This document shows positions 21,951 to 32,674 of a stretch of DNA of 64,000 nucleotides, piece after piece. Every line of letters starts with the position of its first letter. The first letter of the stretch is position 1. The notes beneath the pieces are model-generated. The model saw nothing but the letters and a program-made list of their open reading frames with translations, was not told the origin of the DNA and did no database searches. Location: contig NZ_VUKE01000001.1 in assembly GCF_009193175.1 (NCBI RefSeq), forward strand, positions 62,001 through 126,000, given 5' to 3'. The position numbers and the translations under genes were made by a program. Source of the stretch: Georgenia ruanii (GTDB lineage: Bacteria; Actinomycetota; Actinomycetes; Actinomycetales; Actinomycetaceae).

Positions 21951-24863
21951 TCAGGCGCGCGGCTTCTCGCGCATCTCGAAGGTCTCGATGACGTCGCCTT
22001 CCTTGATGTCCTTGTAGCCGAGGCCGATACCGCACTCGAAGCCCTCGCGGACCTCGGTGACGTCGTCCTTCTCCCGGCGCAGGGACTCGATGGTGAGCTT
22101 GTCGGCCACCACGACGCCGTCGCGCGTGAGGCGCGCGCTGGCGTTGCGGCGCATGAGACCGGACCGCACGATCGACCCGGCGATGTTGCCGAACTTGGAG
22201 GACCGGAACACCTGGCGGATCTCCGCGGTGCCCAGCTGGACCTCCTCGAACTCCGGCTTGAGCATGCCCTTGAGGGCGTTCTCCACCTCGTCGATCGCGT
22301 CGTAGATGACCGAGTAGAACTTCAGGTCGACGCCCTCGCGGTCGGCCAGCTCGGCGACCCGCTCGGCGGGGCGCACGTTGAAGCCGATGATGACGGCGTT
22401 GTCGACCGTCGCCAGGTTGACGTCGTTCTGCGTGATGGCACCCACCCCGCGGTGGATGATCCGCAGCGCGACCTCGTCGCCCACATCGATCTTGAGCAGG
22501 GCGTCCTCGAGCGCCTCGACGGCACCGGACACGTCGCCCTTGATGATGAGGTTGAGGTTCTCGACCTTGCCCTCCTCGAGCGCCTTGGTGAAGTCCTCGA
22601 GGCTGACGCGCTTGCGGCGCTTGGCCAGCGTCGCGGCGCGTTCGGCGGCGGCCCGCTTGTCGGCGATCTGCCGGGCGGTGCGGTCGTCGGGGCCGACGAG
22701 GAAGTTGTCACCGGCCCGGGGCACCGACTGCAGCCCGAGCACCTGGACCGGGAACGACGGTCCCGCGGAGGTGACGTTCTCGCCGTGGTCGTCGAACATG
22801 GCGCGCACGCGCCCGTGAGCCGTGCCAGCCACGATCGCGTCGCCGACGTGCAGCGTGCCGGACTGGACCAGGACGGTCGCCACGGCGCCGCGGCCCTTGT
22901 CGAGGTTGGCCTCGATGGCCACGCCGCGCGCGTCCTTGTCGGGGTTCGCCCGCAGGTCGAGCGCCGCGTCCGCGGTGAGCAGGACGGCCTCGAGGAGGTC
23001 GTCGATGCCGGTGCGGTTCCTGGCGGAGACGTCGACGAACATGGTGTCGCCGCCGTACTCCTCGGCCACCAGGTTGTACTCGGTCAGCTGCTGGCGGATC
23101 TTCGCCGGGTTGGCCTCCGGCTTGTCCACCTTGTTCACGGCCACGACGATCGGCACCCCGGCCGCCTGGGCGTGGTTGAGCGCCTCCACGGTCTGGGGCA
23201 TCACGCCGTCGTCCGCGGCGACCACCAGGATCGCGATGTCGGTCACCTGCGCACCACGGGCACGCATGGCGGTGAACGCCTCGTGACCGGGGGTGTCGAT
23301 GAAGGTGATCGGGCGGTCGTCACCCTCGTGCTCGGTCGTGACCTGGTAGGCGCCGATGTGCTGGGTGATGCCGCCGGCCTCGCCCGCGACGACGTCCGTG
23401 GAGCGGATGGCGTCGAGGAGCTTGGTCTTGCCGTGGTCGACGTGACCCATGACGGTGACCACCGGCGGACGCGCCTGAAGGACCTCGTCGGTCTCCCCGG
23501 CCTCCTCCGCCTGCAGGTCGATGTCGAAGCTCTCGAGGAGCTCGCGCTCCTCCTCCTCCGGGGAGACGACCTCGACGACGTAGCCGAGCTCGGCGCCCAG
23601 GGTCTTGAAGGTGTCCTCGTCCAGGGACTGGGTGGCCGTGGCCATCTCGCCCAGGTGGAAGAGCACCGTCACCAGGCTCGCGGGGTTCGCGTCGATGCGG
23701 TCGGCGAAGTCCGCCAGCGAGGCGCCGGCGCGGATGCGCACGACCGTGGTGCCGTCACCGCGCGGGACCTGCACACCGCCGAGCGAGGGCGCGGACTGCT
23801 GCTCGAACTCCTGGCGCTTCGCCCGCTTCGACTTCCGCCCGCGGACGGGACGGCCACCGGCGCGCCCGAAGGCGCCCTGCGTGCCGCCGCGGCCACCACG
23901 GCCGCCGCCACCGCCGGGACGACCACCGAAGCCGCCGCCACCGCCGGGACGACCGGCGAAGCCGCCGCCGGCGCCGGGCCGACCCGTACCGGCGCCGGCA
24001 CCGGGACGGCCGCGGCCGCCGGTGCGGGCCGGGGCGCCGGGACGGCCCACGGAGCTGTGGTTCGGCATCATGCCCGGGTTCGGGCGCGCGCCGCCGGGAC
24101 GCGGGGCCGCGGGGCGCGGACCGCCGGTGCCCCCGGGACGCGGGCCGGCCGCGCCGGCGCCGCCGGGACGCGGACCGCCGGAGCCGCCGGGACGCGGACC
24201 GCCGGAGCCGCCCGGACGGGGCATGCCCTGAGAGGTCGCGAACGGGTTGTTGCCCGGGCGGGGGCCGCCGGGGCGCCCGCCGCCGGAGCCGCCCGGACGG
24301 GGCATGCCCTGGGACGTCGCGAACGGGTTGTTGCCCGGGCGCGGGGCGCCGGGACGGGGAGCACGCTCGCCGGGACGAGGCGCGCCGCCCGGCCGTGCCT
24401 GCGGGTGGGACTCCGCCGCGGGCTTGGCCTCGGGACGGGAGCCGCCGGGCTTGGGCGCGTCGGGGCGAGCCGCGCGCGCAGGAGCGGCGGGAGCGCTCGC
24501 CGCCGGGGTCGGGGCCGCCTTGGCGGCAGGCGCGGGGGCCGGAGCCGGAGCCGACGCCGGGGCGGCGGGAGCCTCCGGCTCGGCGGGCCGGGCCTGCGCG
24601 GCGGGGACCTGGGGGGTCTCCGGCTTGGCGGGCCCCGGGGTGGGGGCGGCCTTGCCGGCGGGCTTGGCGGTGGGTGCACCGCTCTTGGAGGCACCGTCAC
24701 CCTGCTGGGCGGGGAATGCCTCGCGCAGCCGACGGATGACCGGGGCCTCGATCGTCGACGACGCCGACTTCACGAACTCCCCTTGCTCGCGCAGCTTCGC
24801 GAGCACCGTCTTGCTGTCGACGCCGAGCTCCTTCGCGAGCTCGTGGACGCGGACCTTTGCCAC
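21951..24863 (-). CDS. infB: Translation initiation factor IF-2
   Basis: A 970-residue GTPase that brings initiator tRNA to the 30S subunit. An N-terminal IF2-N module ([20 protein letters not shown]) is followed by about 300 residues of Pro/Gly/Ala/Arg-rich linker, then the G domain with GHVDHGKT near residue 471, DTPGHEAF and NKVDKPEA, and the beta-barrel domains II-IV. The GTG at 24863 has an AGGAGAG site and gives the standard N-terminus. The linker holds an 81-nt in-frame duplication. Confidence 0.97.
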   Translation of the reverse strand: MAKVRVHELAKELGVDSKTVLAKLREQGEFVKSASSTIEAPVIRRLREAFPAQQGDGASKSGAPTAKPAGKAAPTPGPAKPETPQVPAAQARPAEPEAPAAPASAPAPAPAPAAKAAPTPAASAPAAPARAARPDAPKPGGSRPEAKPAAESHPQARPGGAPRPGERAPRPGAPRPGNNPFATSQGMPRPGGSGGGRPGGPRPGNNPFATSQGMPRPGGSGGPRPGGSGGPRPGGAGAAGPRPGGTGGPRPAAPRPGGARPNPGMMPNHSSVGRPGAPARTGGRGRPGAGAGTGRPGAGGGFAGRPGGGGGFGGRPGGGGGRGGRGGTQGAFGRAGGRPVRGRKSKRAKRQEFEQQSAPSLGGVQVPRGDGTTVVRIRAGASLADFADRIDANPASLVTVLFHLGEMATATQSLDEDTFKTLGAELGYVVEVVSPEEEERELLESFDIDLQAEEAGETDEVLQARPPVVTVMGHVDHGKTKLLDAIRSTDVVAGEAGGITQHIGAYQVTTEHEGDDRPITFIDTPGHEAFTAMRARGAQVTDIAILVVAADDGVMPQTVEALNHAQAAGVPIVVAVNKVDKPEANPAKIRQQLTEYNLVAEEYGGDTMFVDVSARNRTGIDDLLEAVLLTADAALDLRANPDKDARGVAIEANLDKGRGAVATVLVQSGTLHVGDAIVAGTAHGRVRAMFDDHGENVTSAGPSFPVQVLGLQSVPRAGDNFLVGPDDRTARQIADKRAAAERAATLAKRRKRVSLEDFTKALEEGKVENLNLIIKGDVSGAVEALEDALLKIDVGDEVALRIIHRGVGAITQNDVNLATVDNAVIIGFNVRPAERVAELADREGVDLKFYSVIYDAIDEVENALKGMLKPEFEEVQLGTAEIRQVFRSSKFGNIAGSIVRSGLMRRNASARLTRDGVVVADKLTIESLRREKDDVTEVREGFECGIGLGYKDIKEGDVIETFEMREKPRA
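24150..24345 (-). repeat. In-frame repeats in the infB linker
   Basis: A block encoding [18 protein letters not shown] occurs twice with an 81-nt (27-residue) period (about 24201-24260 and 24282-24341), followed by several RPGGSGGP repeats. Confidence 0.85.
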
Positions 24864-24934
24864 AACTCTCCTGTCTCGGCCCATCCCGGGACAGGGAGGA
24901 CCGCTCTTAGTGCTGGCAGCTCATCGCTGGGTAC

Positions 24935-25294
24935 TCATCGGGTGCCCATCGGCTTCCAACCCGCTTTCTTCGTCGATGACTCGTTCTCCTCGGGCGCATC
25001 GGGCGCCGCGGGAGCGTTCCGGTCGAACCACTCCCCCACCGCGTCGGTGTCCACCGGCCCCGCTACGCGCAGGGCCCGGGGGAACGCCCGGCGCCGGAGG
25101 GCGAGGTTCAGGCACTCCCGGCTCGGGTGGAGCCAGGCGCCCCGCCCCGGAGCGCTGCGGCCCGGATCGACCACCACGCGTGCGGCGGCGTCCAGGACGA
25201 GGCGGACCAGGACAGACCTCGGGGCCCGCCCCCGGCATCCCACGCAGGTGCGCACCGGCCCGGCGGGCGTGGGTGTCTCGCTGCGTGTGTTCAT
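24935..25294 (-). CDS. ylxR: YlxR family RNA-binding/nucleoid protein (DUF448)
   Basis: A 119-residue protein between nusA and infB, the family's conserved position. The diagnostic GRGAWLHPSRECL segment and RTCVGCRGRAP N-terminal motif are present. The family binds RNA or acts as a regulator; the role here is inferred. Start choice is uncertain: ATG 25294, ATG 25309 and GTG 25315 are all in frame and none has a strong ribosome site. The C-terminus is acidic and then basic (EENESSTKKAGWK). Confidence 0.88.
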   Translation of the reverse strand: MNTRSETPTPAGPVRTCVGCRGRAPRSVLVRLVLDAAARVVVDPGRSAPGRGAWLHPSRECLNLALRRRAFPRALRVAGPVDTDAVGEWFDRNAPAAPDAPEENESSTKKAGWKPMGTR

Positions 25295-25323
25295 GGATTC
25301 CGGGCACATGCCCACCGAACAGT

Positions 25324-26373
25324 CTACCCCTGCGCGCCCGACCGTTGCTCATCCTGTGTCGAACGCGACTCGTGCGGCGCCGCGGCGGCGGGCGCCGCGG
25401 GCGCCGTCTCCTCGGTGTCGGGGTGGATGTCGATCCGCCACCCGGTGAGCCGGGCGGCCAGGCGGGCGTTCTGCCCCTCCTTGCCGATGGCGAGGGAGAG
25501 CTGGTAGTCGGGGACGACGACGCGGGCGGCCTTGGCGTCCACGTCGACGACCTCCACGCTGCTGACCCGGGACGGCGACAGGGCGCTGGCGACGAACCGA
25601 GCGGGGTCGTCGGAGTAGTCGACGATGTCGATCTTCTCCCCGTTCAGCTCGGTCATCACCGCCCGCACCCGCTGGCCCATGGGACCGATGCACGCGCCCT
25701 TGGCGTTGAGTCCGGGCACGTTGGCGCGCACCGCGATCTTGGTGCGGTGGCCGGCCTCGCGGGCCAGCGCGACGATCTCGACGCTGCCGTCGGCCACCTC
25801 AGGCACCTCCAGCGCGAACAGCTTGCGCACGAGGTTGGGGTGGGTGCGCGAGAGGGTCACCGACGGGCCCTTGGGGCCGCGGGTGACGTCGAGGACGTAG
25901 GCGCGCAGCCGGTCGCCGTGGGAGTAGTGCTCGGTGGGCACCTGCTCGTGGGCCGGCAGCACGGCCTCGAGGTCGCCGATGTCGACGAGCACCACCCGCG
26001 GGTCGCGGCCCTGCTGGACGATGCCGCTGATGAGCTCGCCCGCCTTGTCGCGCAGGTTCCCCATCACCTGCTCGTCCTCGGCGTCGCGCAGCCGCTGGAC
26101 GATCACCGAGCGGGCCGTCGCCGTCGCGATCCGGCCGAAGCCGGAGGGGGTGTCGTCGAACTCGCCGGCCTCGTTGTCGTCCTCGTCGAGCTCGGTGGCC
26201 CACACGGTGACGCGGCCGGTGCGCCGGTCCAGCTCCACGCGCGCCTTGTCCATCGCCCCGGGGGTGCGGTGGTAGGCCAGCAGGAGGGCGTCCTCGATCG
26301 CGCGGACGAGCACGTCGAAGTTGATCCCGCGCTCGCTCTCGATCAGGCGCAGAGCGGTCATGTCGATGTCCAT
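25324..26373 (-). CDS. nusA: Transcription termination/antitermination protein NusA
   Basis: A 349-residue RNA polymerase-binding factor. It has the N-terminal domain ([20 protein letters not shown]), S1 ([14 protein letters not shown]), and two KH domains with [14 protein letters not shown] and [20 protein letters not shown]. The Ala/Pro-rich tail replaces the acidic repeats of E. coli NusA, as usual in actinobacteria. The ATG at 26373 has a GAGGAGG site and lies 10 nt after rimP. Confidence 0.97.
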   Translation of the reverse strand: MDIDMTALRLIESERGINFDVLVRAIEDALLLAYHRTPGAMDKARVELDRRTGRVTVWATELDEDDNEAGEFDDTPSGFGRIATATARSVIVQRLRDAEDEQVMGNLRDKAGELISGIVQQGRDPRVVLVDIGDLEAVLPAHEQVPTEHYSHGDRLRAYVLDVTRGPKGPSVTLSRTHPNLVRKLFALEVPEVADGSVEIVALAREAGHRTKIAVRANVPGLNAKGACIGPMGQRVRAVMTELNGEKIDIVDYSDDPARFVASALSPSRVSSVEVVDVDAKAARVVVPDYQLSLAIGKEGQNARLAARLTGWRIDIHPDTEETAPAAPAAAAPHESRSTQDEQRSGAQG

Positions 26374-26383
26374 ACGTCCCTCC

Positions 26384-26869
26384 TCAGGCCGTCTCGGGCC
26401 GGTTGAGCTCGATCTCGACCGTCGCCCGGGCGATCTCGCCGTAGCCGAGCCCCTCACGCCGGCCGTCCAGGTCGAGGACGATGCTGGCGTCGTCCGCCTC
26501 CTGCAACCGGCCGGTGATCTCGCGGCCGTCGCCGGTGCGCACGCGCACCAGCCGGCCGACGGCGCGGCGGAAGTGCCGCGGCTGGGTCAGCGGCCGGTCG
26601 GTGCCCGGCGTGGAGACCTCGAGCGTGTACGCCCCCTCCAGGAGATCGACGTCGTCGAGGACGCGGGAGATCTCCCGGGAGACGTCCGAGAGTCGGTCGG
26701 AGTCGACGCCGCCGGGCCCGTCGGGCAGGTCGACGACGACGCGCACCACCTTGCGCCGTCCGGCCGCGGCGACCACGGCGTCCTCGAGGAAGAGCCCGGC
26801 GGCCGCCACGACCGGCTCGAGCGCGGCCCGGAGGCGGTCGAGGAGGTCGGTGGCACGAGCGGGGCTCAT
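26384..26869 (-). CDS. rimP: Ribosome maturation factor RimP
   Basis: A 161-residue factor for 30S assembly. It shows [28 protein letters not shown] and the [25 protein letters not shown] core, shortened here as [11 protein letters not shown], then a C-terminal SH3-like domain. The ATG at 26869 is chosen for its GGAGAGAG site. It heads the rimP-nusA-ylxR-infB operon and diverges from the lipoprotein gene; the promoter must lie in the 95-bp gap. Confidence 0.95.
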   Translation of the reverse strand: MSPARATDLLDRLRAALEPVVAAAGLFLEDAVVAAAGRRKVVRVVVDLPDGPGGVDSDRLSDVSREISRVLDDVDLLEGAYTLEVSTPGTDRPLTQPRHFRRAVGRLVRVRTGDGREITGRLQEADDASIVLDLDGRREGLGYGEIARATVEIELNRPETA

Positions 26870-26964
26870 CGGGTCTCTCTCCAGCTGTGGGGTGGGGATG
26901 GTCAACCCCACACACTACCCACCCGCGCCTGGGGGTCGCGCCCGGCGTGGGAGGATCGAGGGCG

Positions 26965-27990
26965 ATGCACGCCTTCCCCGCCGCCCCGGCGACCACCCCC
27001 TCCGCCCCCCGCCGCGGGACCGCGCGCCGTGCCCGGCGCGGCCGCTCCGTCCGCGCCGCCGCCGTCGCGCTGGCTGCCGCGGCGGCGCTGGCGGGCTGCG
27101 GCCTGGTGCGGTTCGACACCCCGCCGGCCGAGCCGGCCAGCCCCTCCGCCGCCGAGGTGCTGCGGCAGGACGAGGCGGTGCGGGCCGACCGGCTGGCCGC
27201 CACCGTGGCGGAGATCACCGCGGCCCCGGGCGTGGCGCCGGTGCTGGAGCGGGTGGGGGCGCACGCCCGCGCGCACGTCGACGCCCTGGGCGGGGTGTGG
27301 GTGGCCTGGCCCGAGGGCGCCCCGGAGGGGGTGGCGACGCAGGCGCCCCCCACCGCTCCCCCGACCGGCGCGACCGGGCGCGACGTGCTCTCCGAGCTGA
27401 CCGCGGGGGCCGCCGGCGCCCGCGCCGGCGCGCTGTCCACGTCGGACGGCCACCTGGCCGCGGCGCTGCTCGCCGTCGCCGTCTCCCGCGCCGCGGACGC
27501 CGCCGACCTCGCCGCGGCGCTGGGCACGCAGGCCCCGGCGAGCACGGCGGCCCCCATGACGCCGGAGGCGCTGGGCACGCTGAAGGTCGACGGCGCGGAC
27601 GTGCAGGTCCTCGACGCCGCCCGGTTCGCGCTCGAGACCGTCGCCGCCCGCACCTCCGGCGAGACGCGCGCCCGCGCGGTCAGGCAGGTGGGCGAGCTGC
27701 AGGGGCTCGTCGACGCCGCGCTGGCCGCCGGCGCGCCCGACGAGCGGCGCGGCGCCTACGACCTGGGGATGGGTGAGCCCGCTGCGGGCGGCTCGGCCGC
27801 GTCCGACACGCTGGGTCCCGAGCAGGCCGTCGCCGTCGCCGCCGAGCAGCGCCTCCTGGCGCACTGGACGAGCGTCGCCGCGGCCGCCCCGCCGGGGCAG
27901 CGCGAGGCGCCGGTCGCCGCCGCCGAGGACGCGGCCGCGCAGCTGCGCGCCTGGGGCGGGCAGCTGCCCGCCCTGCCCGGGCTGGGCTGA
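26965..27990 (+). CDS. Lipoprotein with DUF4439-like domain
   Basis: A 341-residue exported protein. A basic N-terminus, hydrophobic core and lipobox ALAGC (Cys about residue 45) indicate lipoprotein processing. The remainder is Ala-rich and helical, with a C-terminal four-helix-like part (RRGAYDLGMGEPA, VAVAAEQRLLAHW) resembling the ferritin-like DUF4439 domain often encoded beside rimP in actinobacteria. Metal ligands are not clearly conserved, so activity is unknown. Confidence 0.72.
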   Translation: MHAFPAAPATTPSAPRRGTARRARRGRSVRAAAVALAAAAALAGCGLVRFDTPPAEPASPSAAEVLRQDEAVRADRLAATVAEITAAPGVAPVLERVGAHARAHVDALGGVWVAWPEGAPEGVATQAPPTAPPTGATGRDVLSELTAGAAGARAGALSTSDGHLAAALLAVAVSRAADAADLAAALGTQAPASTAAPMTPEALGTLKVDGADVQVLDAARFALETVAARTSGETRARAVRQVGELQGLVDAALAAGAPDERRGAYDLGMGEPAAGGSAASDTLGPEQAVAVAAEQRLLAHWTSVAAAAPPGQREAPVAAAEDAAAQLRAWGGQLPALPGLG

Positions 27991-28031
27991 GCCTCCCGCG
28001 CGTCCGGCGGACCACCCGGCTCCGGTCGCCC

Positions 28032-29192
28032 TCAGCCCTGGTTGCGCCCGTCGCCCGGCACGGTGGCCTCGGTGTCGGGGTCGGCGGCCGGTCCGGGGTC
28101 GAGCGGGGGCGCCGGTCCCGCTCGGCGCCGCAGCCCCGCCGGGCCGGCCGCCGGTTCCCGGCCCTGGAGGTGATCCACGATCCGGGCGATGACGGCGGCC
28201 ACGGGCACGCCGAGGAAGGCGCCCAGGATGCCCATGATCGCGCCGCCGGTGGTCACCGCGAGGATGATGACCAGCGGGTGCAGCGCGATGTTGCGCGCCT
28301 GGATGATGGGCGAGAGCACGTGACCCTCGAGCTGCTGGACGAGCAGCACCACGCCCAGCGTGAGCAGCGCCGTGCCCAGGCCCCTGCTCGCCAGCGCCAC
28401 CACCACGGCGACGGTGCCCGAGAGGAACGCGCCGACGATGGGGAACAGCCCGCCGAAGAAGACGAGCACGGCCAGCGGGAGGACCAGCGGGACGCCGAGG
28501 ATCCACAGGCCCAGCCCGATGAAGACGGCGTCGACGAGGGCGACGAGGAGCTGGCCGCGCAGGAACGCCCCGATGGTCCAGAACGACTCCTGGGCCAGCA
28601 GGTCCGTCTCGGGCTGCAACCGCGCGGGCAGGAGGCCGAGCACGCCCGCCCACATGCGCCGTCCGTCCTTGAAGTAGAAGAACAGGATGACGAGCAGCAG
28701 GACCGCGCCGGTGCCGACGTCGCCGACGCGTCGGACCAGACCCAGCCCGCCGGTCAGCGCGCCGCCTCCGCCGCCCCCGCCCAGGGCGCCGATGGCCTGC
28801 CGGGCGAGGTCGCTGGCGCCCTTGATGTTGCCGGGCAGGCGCGACCAGTCCACCGCCCGGTCCAGCTGGGCCAGGCCGTCGACGACCGAGGAGGCCAGCT
28901 GCGGCGCCTGCGCGGCGAGCGCCGGGACGATGAAGTAGACCGGGATGACGAAGACGAGCACCAGGAGCAGGAGCAGGAGCAGCGCCCCGAGGGCGTTGGG
29001 CAGACGCGAGCGGCGCAGCCGCGCCGCCAGCGGGTTGGCCAGCGCGGCCGGGAACAGCGCCAGGACCACGGGGGTGAGGATCAGGCTCACCTGGCTGGCG
29101 AGGAAGACGATGCCGACGACCACGCCGGCGACGCCGAGCGTGGCCCAGGCCCGCCGGCCCCACCGGACGGCCACGGAGGGCTGGTGCTCCAT
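28032..29192 (-). CDS. AI-2E family transporter (UPF0118/PerM-like)
   Basis: A 386-residue integral membrane protein with about eight hydrophobic segments. It has the family pattern of two N-terminal helix pairs, a periplasmic-type stretch containing a seven-Gly run, then FFYFKDGRRMWAGVLGLLP and the C-terminal GGLFPIVGAFLSG and QLEGHVLSPIIQARN motifs. Members export small solutes or act as Na+/H+ antiporters; the substrate cannot be told. The ATG at 29192 is the likely start, though a GTG at 29246 is in frame. Confidence 0.88.
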   Translation of the reverse strand: MEHQPSVAVRWGRRAWATLGVAGVVVGIVFLASQVSLILTPVVLALFPAALANPLAARLRRSRLPNALGALLLLLLLVLVFVIPVYFIVPALAAQAPQLASSVVDGLAQLDRAVDWSRLPGNIKGASDLARQAIGALGGGGGGGALTGGLGLVRRVGDVGTGAVLLLVILFFYFKDGRRMWAGVLGLLPARLQPETDLLAQESFWTIGAFLRGQLLVALVDAVFIGLGLWILGVPLVLPLAVLVFFGGLFPIVGAFLSGTVAVVVALASRGLGTALLTLGVVLLVQQLEGHVLSPIIQARNIALHPLVIILAVTTGGAIMGILGAFLGVPVAAVIARIVDHLQGREPAAGPAGLRRRAGPAPPLDPGPAADPDTEATVPGDGRNQG

Positions 29193-29257
29193 GGCCGCCA
29201 GTGTTCTCCTGGGCGCGGCGCCCCGCCCCTCGAGGGGCAGGGCCACGTCCCGCGCCC

Positions 29258-29286
29258 GCCCCGACGCCCTCCTGGGGGCGCGGGGC
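29258..29286 (-). terminator. Hairpin terminator after proS
   Basis: Two 5-bp GC blocks (GCCCC/GGGGC and CGCCC/GGGCG) with a small internal loop begin seven nt after the proS stop. No T-tract is seen. Confidence 0.45.
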
Positions 29287-29292
29287 GACGCC

Positions 29293-31095
29293 TCAGCCCG
29301 CCAGCGCCTGGTCGACCAGGTCGCGCACGCGCGCCACGACGGCGTCCGGGGCGATCTCCTCGCGCTCCCCGCTGGCGCGGCGGCGGACCTCGACGACGCC
29401 GTCGGCCAGGCCGCGGCCGACGACCACGCTCAGCGGGACCCCGAGCAGCTCGGCGTCGGCGAACTTCACGCCGGCGGAGACCTTCGGGCGGTCGTCGTAC
29501 AGGACCTCCAGCCCGGCGGCCTCGAGCTCGCCGGCCAGGCGCGCGGCGGTGTCGAAGACCGCCTGGTCCTTGCCGGTCGCGAGGACGTGCACGTGGGCGG
29601 GGGCGACCCGCATGGGCCACACCAGGCCCTTGTCGTCGGCGTTGGCCTCGGCCAGCGCGGCCAGCGCGCGGGTGATGCCGATGCCGTAGGAGCCCATGGT
29701 GACGGTGACCGCCTTGCCGTTGGCGTCGAGGACCTTAAGGTCCAGGGCGGCGGCGTACTTGCGGCCCAGCGCGAAGATGTGGCCGATCTCGATGCCGCGC
29801 GCCAGCTCGAGCGGCCCGGAGCCGTCCGGCGCGGGGTCGCCCTCGCGGACCTCGGCGGCCTCGATGGTGCCATCGGCGGTGAAGTCGCGGCCGGCCACGA
29901 GCCCGAAGACGTGCTTGCCGTCGAGGTCGGCGCCGGTGATCCAGGCCGTGCCGGGCGAGACGCGCGGGTCGAGCAGGTACCGCATGGCGCCGTCCGGGCT
30001 GTCGCCGTCGTCGCCGCGGGGGGCGCCGTTGGGGCCGAGCACGCCGGGGCCGATGTAGCCCTTGACGAGCTCGGGCCGGCCCTTGAGGTCGTCGTCCGTG
30101 GCCGGCTCGACCTCGGCCGGCTCGAGGGCGGCCTGCAGCCGCTTGAGGTCGACCTCGCGGTCGCCGGGCAGGCCGACGGCGACGACCTCGCGGCGCCCGT
30201 CGGGGTGGGTCAGCGCCAGCACCACGTTCTTCAGGGTGTCCGCGGCGGTCCAGGGCCGGCCCGGGCGCGGGTGGAGCCGGTTCGCGGCGTCGACCAGGGT
30301 GTCGATCGTGGGCGAGTCCGGGGTGTCGAGGACCTCGGCCGGGGGCAGCCCGTCGACGGCGAGCGGCTCGGGGGTGGGGGTGGTGACCGCCTCGACGTTG
30401 GCGGCGTACCCGCCGGGCGAACGGACGAAGGTGTCCTCCCCGATCGGCGTCGGGTGGAGGAACTCCTCGCTGCGCGAGCCACCCATCGCCCCGCTCATCG
30501 CCTTGACGATGACGTACTCGAGCCCGAGGCGGTCGAAGATGCGCTGGTAGGCCTGGCGCTGGAGCTCGTAGGAGCGCTCGAGCCCCTCGTCGTCGACGTC
30601 GAAGGAGTAGGCGTCCTTCATGATGAACTCGCGCCCGCGGATGAGCCCGGCGCGGGGGCGGGCCTCGTCGCGGTACTTGGTCTGGATCTGGTACAGCGCG
30701 AGCGGGAGGTCCTTGTAGGAGGAGTACAGGTCCTTCACCAGGAGGGTGAACAGCTCCTCGTGGGTGGGGGCGAGGAGGTAGTCGGCGCCCTTGCGGTCCT
30801 GCAGCCGGAAGATGTTCGGGCCGTACTCGACCCAGCGGCCGGTCGCCTCGTAGGGCTCCTTGGGCAGCAGCGCCGGGAAGTGGACCTCCTGGGCGCCGAT
30901 GGCGTCCATCTCCTCGCGCACGATCTGCTCGACCTTGGCCAGGACCTTCAGCCCCAGCGGCAGCCAGGTGTAGATGCCGGGCGCCGCGCGGCGGATGTAG
31001 CCGGCGCGCACCAGCAGCTTGTGGCTTGCGACCTCGGCGTCGGCCGGGTCCTCTCGCAGGGTCCGCACGAAAAGGGACGACATCTTCATCAGCAC
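29293..31095 (-). CDS. proS: Prolyl-tRNA synthetase
   Basis: A 600-residue bacterial-type class II synthetase with the inserted editing domain. Visible motifs are [21 protein letters not shown], the motif-2 segment [19 protein letters not shown], and motif-3 [17 protein letters not shown], followed by an anticodon-binding domain. Relatives start with MLxxMS, so the GTG at 31095 ([12 protein letters not shown]) is chosen; TAGGCT lies seven nt upstream, which suits a leaderless start. Confidence 0.97.
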   Translation of the reverse strand: MLMKMSSLFVRTLREDPADAEVASHKLLVRAGYIRRAAPGIYTWLPLGLKVLAKVEQIVREEMDAIGAQEVHFPALLPKEPYEATGRWVEYGPNIFRLQDRKGADYLLAPTHEELFTLLVKDLYSSYKDLPLALYQIQTKYRDEARPRAGLIRGREFIMKDAYSFDVDDEGLERSYELQRQAYQRIFDRLGLEYVIVKAMSGAMGGSRSEEFLHPTPIGEDTFVRSPGGYAANVEAVTTPTPEPLAVDGLPPAEVLDTPDSPTIDTLVDAANRLHPRPGRPWTAADTLKNVVLALTHPDGRREVVAVGLPGDREVDLKRLQAALEPAEVEPATDDDLKGRPELVKGYIGPGVLGPNGAPRGDDGDSPDGAMRYLLDPRVSPGTAWITGADLDGKHVFGLVAGRDFTADGTIEAAEVREGDPAPDGSGPLELARGIEIGHIFALGRKYAAALDLKVLDANGKAVTVTMGSYGIGITRALAALAEANADDKGLVWPMRVAPAHVHVLATGKDQAVFDTAARLAGELEAAGLEVLYDDRPKVSAGVKFADAELLGVPLSVVVGRGLADGVVEVRRRASGEREEIAPDAVVARVRDLVDQALAG

Positions 31096-31102
31096 GCCGG
31101 CA

Positions 31103-31108
31103 AGCCTA
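31103..31108 (-). promoter_or_regulatory. -10 hexamer of a probable leaderless promoter (proS)
   Basis: TAGGCT on the minus strand with seven nt to the proS GTG. Confidence 0.5.
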
Positions 31109-31147
31109 ATGGGCGCGCGGGGCCGGCCCCTGCGCCAGGATGGTCCC

Positions 31148-32062
31148 GTGCCGGAGATGCCCGAGGTCGAGGGACTCGCCCAGTTCCTGCGCGAGCACGC
31201 GGTCGGGCGCGCGATCAGCGCCGTGGAGGTCGGCGCCATCAGCGCGCTGAAGACGTTCGCCCCCGCGCCGGCGGCGCTGGTGGGGCGAAAGGTGAGCGAC
31301 GTCGCACGGCACGGCAAGTGGCTCGACCTGGTCACGGTGCCGGCGGGCGACGGCGCGGCAGGCGACCGGACGGAGGGCGGCGGCGCACCGGGCGCCGGCG
31401 AGCTGCACCTTGTGTTCCACCTGGCCAAGGCCGGATGGCTGCGCTGGTACGACGAGGTCCCGCGCACCGCCGTGCGCCCGGGCCGCTCCCCCATCGCCCT
31501 GCGGCTGCGCCTGGACGACGGCGCGGGCTTCGACCTCACCGAGGCCGGCACCCGCAAGCGGCTGGCGGTGCACGTGGTGGCCCGGCCCGCGGACGTCCCG
31601 CAGGTCGCGACGCTCGGCGTGGAGCCGGCCGACCTCACCGTCGAACGGCTGCGCGAGCTGCTCGCCGCGCGCAACCAGCAGGTCAAGGGCCTGCTCCGGG
31701 ACCAGGGCGTCATCGCCGGCATCGGCAACGCCTACTCCGACGAGATCCTCCACGCCGCCCGGATCAGCCCCTTCGCGCTGACCCGGTCCTTCGACGACGA
31801 CGACGTCGTCCGGCTGCACGCCGCCATCGGCGAGGTGCTCGCCGCGGCCGTGGCCGAGGCGTCCGGCCGGCCGGCGGCCGAGCTCAAGGACGCCAAACGC
31901 CGCAGCATGCGGGTGCACGGCCGTGCCGGGCTGCCGTGCCCGGTGTGCGGGGACACCGTGCGCGAGGTCTCCTTCGCGGACTCCTCGCTGCAGTACTGCC
32001 CTACCTGTCAGACGGGCGGGAAGATCCTCGCCGACCGGCGGATGTCGAAGCTGCTGCGATAG
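31148..32062 (+). CDS. Fpg/Nei family DNA glycosylase
   Basis: A 304-residue base-excision repair glycosylase/AP lyase. The N-terminal MPEMPEVEG supplies the catalytic Pro-Glu, HGKWLDL holds a conserved Lys, [17 protein letters not shown] is the helix-two-turn-helix, and the C-terminal zinc finger has Cys in CPVCGDTV and YCPTC. Start choice between GTG 31148 and ATG 31157 is open; CAGGAT six nt before 31148 favours the former as leaderless. Which lesion it prefers is not evident. It diverges from proS with a 52-bp gap. Confidence 0.93.
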   Translation: MPEMPEVEGLAQFLREHAVGRAISAVEVGAISALKTFAPAPAALVGRKVSDVARHGKWLDLVTVPAGDGAAGDRTEGGGAPGAGELHLVFHLAKAGWLRWYDEVPRTAVRPGRSPIALRLRLDDGAGFDLTEAGTRKRLAVHVVARPADVPQVATLGVEPADLTVERLRELLAARNQQVKGLLRDQGVIAGIGNAYSDEILHAARISPFALTRSFDDDDVVRLHAAIGEVLAAAVAEASGRPAAELKDAKRRSMRVHGRAGLPCPVCGDTVREVSFADSSLQYCPTCQTGGKILADRRMSKLLR

Positions 32063-32236
32063 AGGGCCGCGGGGCGGGGGCGGGGCGGGTCGGTGTGACC
32101 TGACGGATTGGCCGACCATGTGCCACGTTCGACGACCAATCGCGCGCGAACCCCGCCTCTGCCACCGCGAGCGGCGGCCGGTAGGCGGCGGTGAACCCGC
32201 CGGCGCTCGAGTTGCCGGGACGGCACACTGTGCTCC

Positions 32237-32596
32237 GTGTACCCCCTCGATGACCTGTACCCGGTCGTGGTGTCCGGCGCCGAGTCGGCCGCGGCCGTGG
32301 CGTTGGTCGCGACCCTCGTGCTCCGGCGCCGCACGAGCCAGGCCGTCCAACGCTCACGGCTGCGTTCAGCCAGCCGGTGCTTCGGGTGGTCCGCCATCCT
32401 GCTCGCGCCGCTGGTGTTGGCGCTCCTCGGCTTCCCCGGCGCCCGGGCCGTCACCGGCGCGGTACCGGAGCTCGCGTGGTTCGCCGTGCCCATGTACACC
32501 CTCGTGACGGCTCTCCTCTTCGCCGCCGGCCTCGGCTGGTGCGCCGCCGCGGCACAGGCAGACAGCGGGAGCCACGAAGGCGCCGTCTGGAGATAG
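32237..32596 (+). CDS. Small membrane protein of unknown function
   Basis: A 119-residue protein with three hydrophobic segments (SGAESAAAVALVATLVL, AILLAPLVLALLGFP and a third near residue 85-105) and a basic loop RRRTSQAVQRSRLR. I do not recognise the family. The GTG at 32237 has CACACT seven nt upstream, fitting a leaderless start. The 174 nt before it contain only GC-rich sequence and no clear element. Confidence 0.55.
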   Translation: MYPLDDLYPVVVSGAESAAAVALVATLVLRRRTSQAVQRSRLRSASRCFGWSAILLAPLVLALLGFPGARAVTGAVPELAWFAVPMYTLVTALLFAAGLGWCAAAAQADSGSHEGAVWR

Positions 32597-32674
32597 CGCA
32601 GACCTCACTGCGCTCGCCGGCCCGACCCTGCACGAGGCGGCGTGCCTGGCGCGCCGGCCTGCCAGGATGGACGC

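Noticed and set aside
32105-32145. GATTGG...CCAATC inverted repeat as an operator
   Set aside because: Only 6 bp with a loop of more than 20 nt and no regulator gene next to it.
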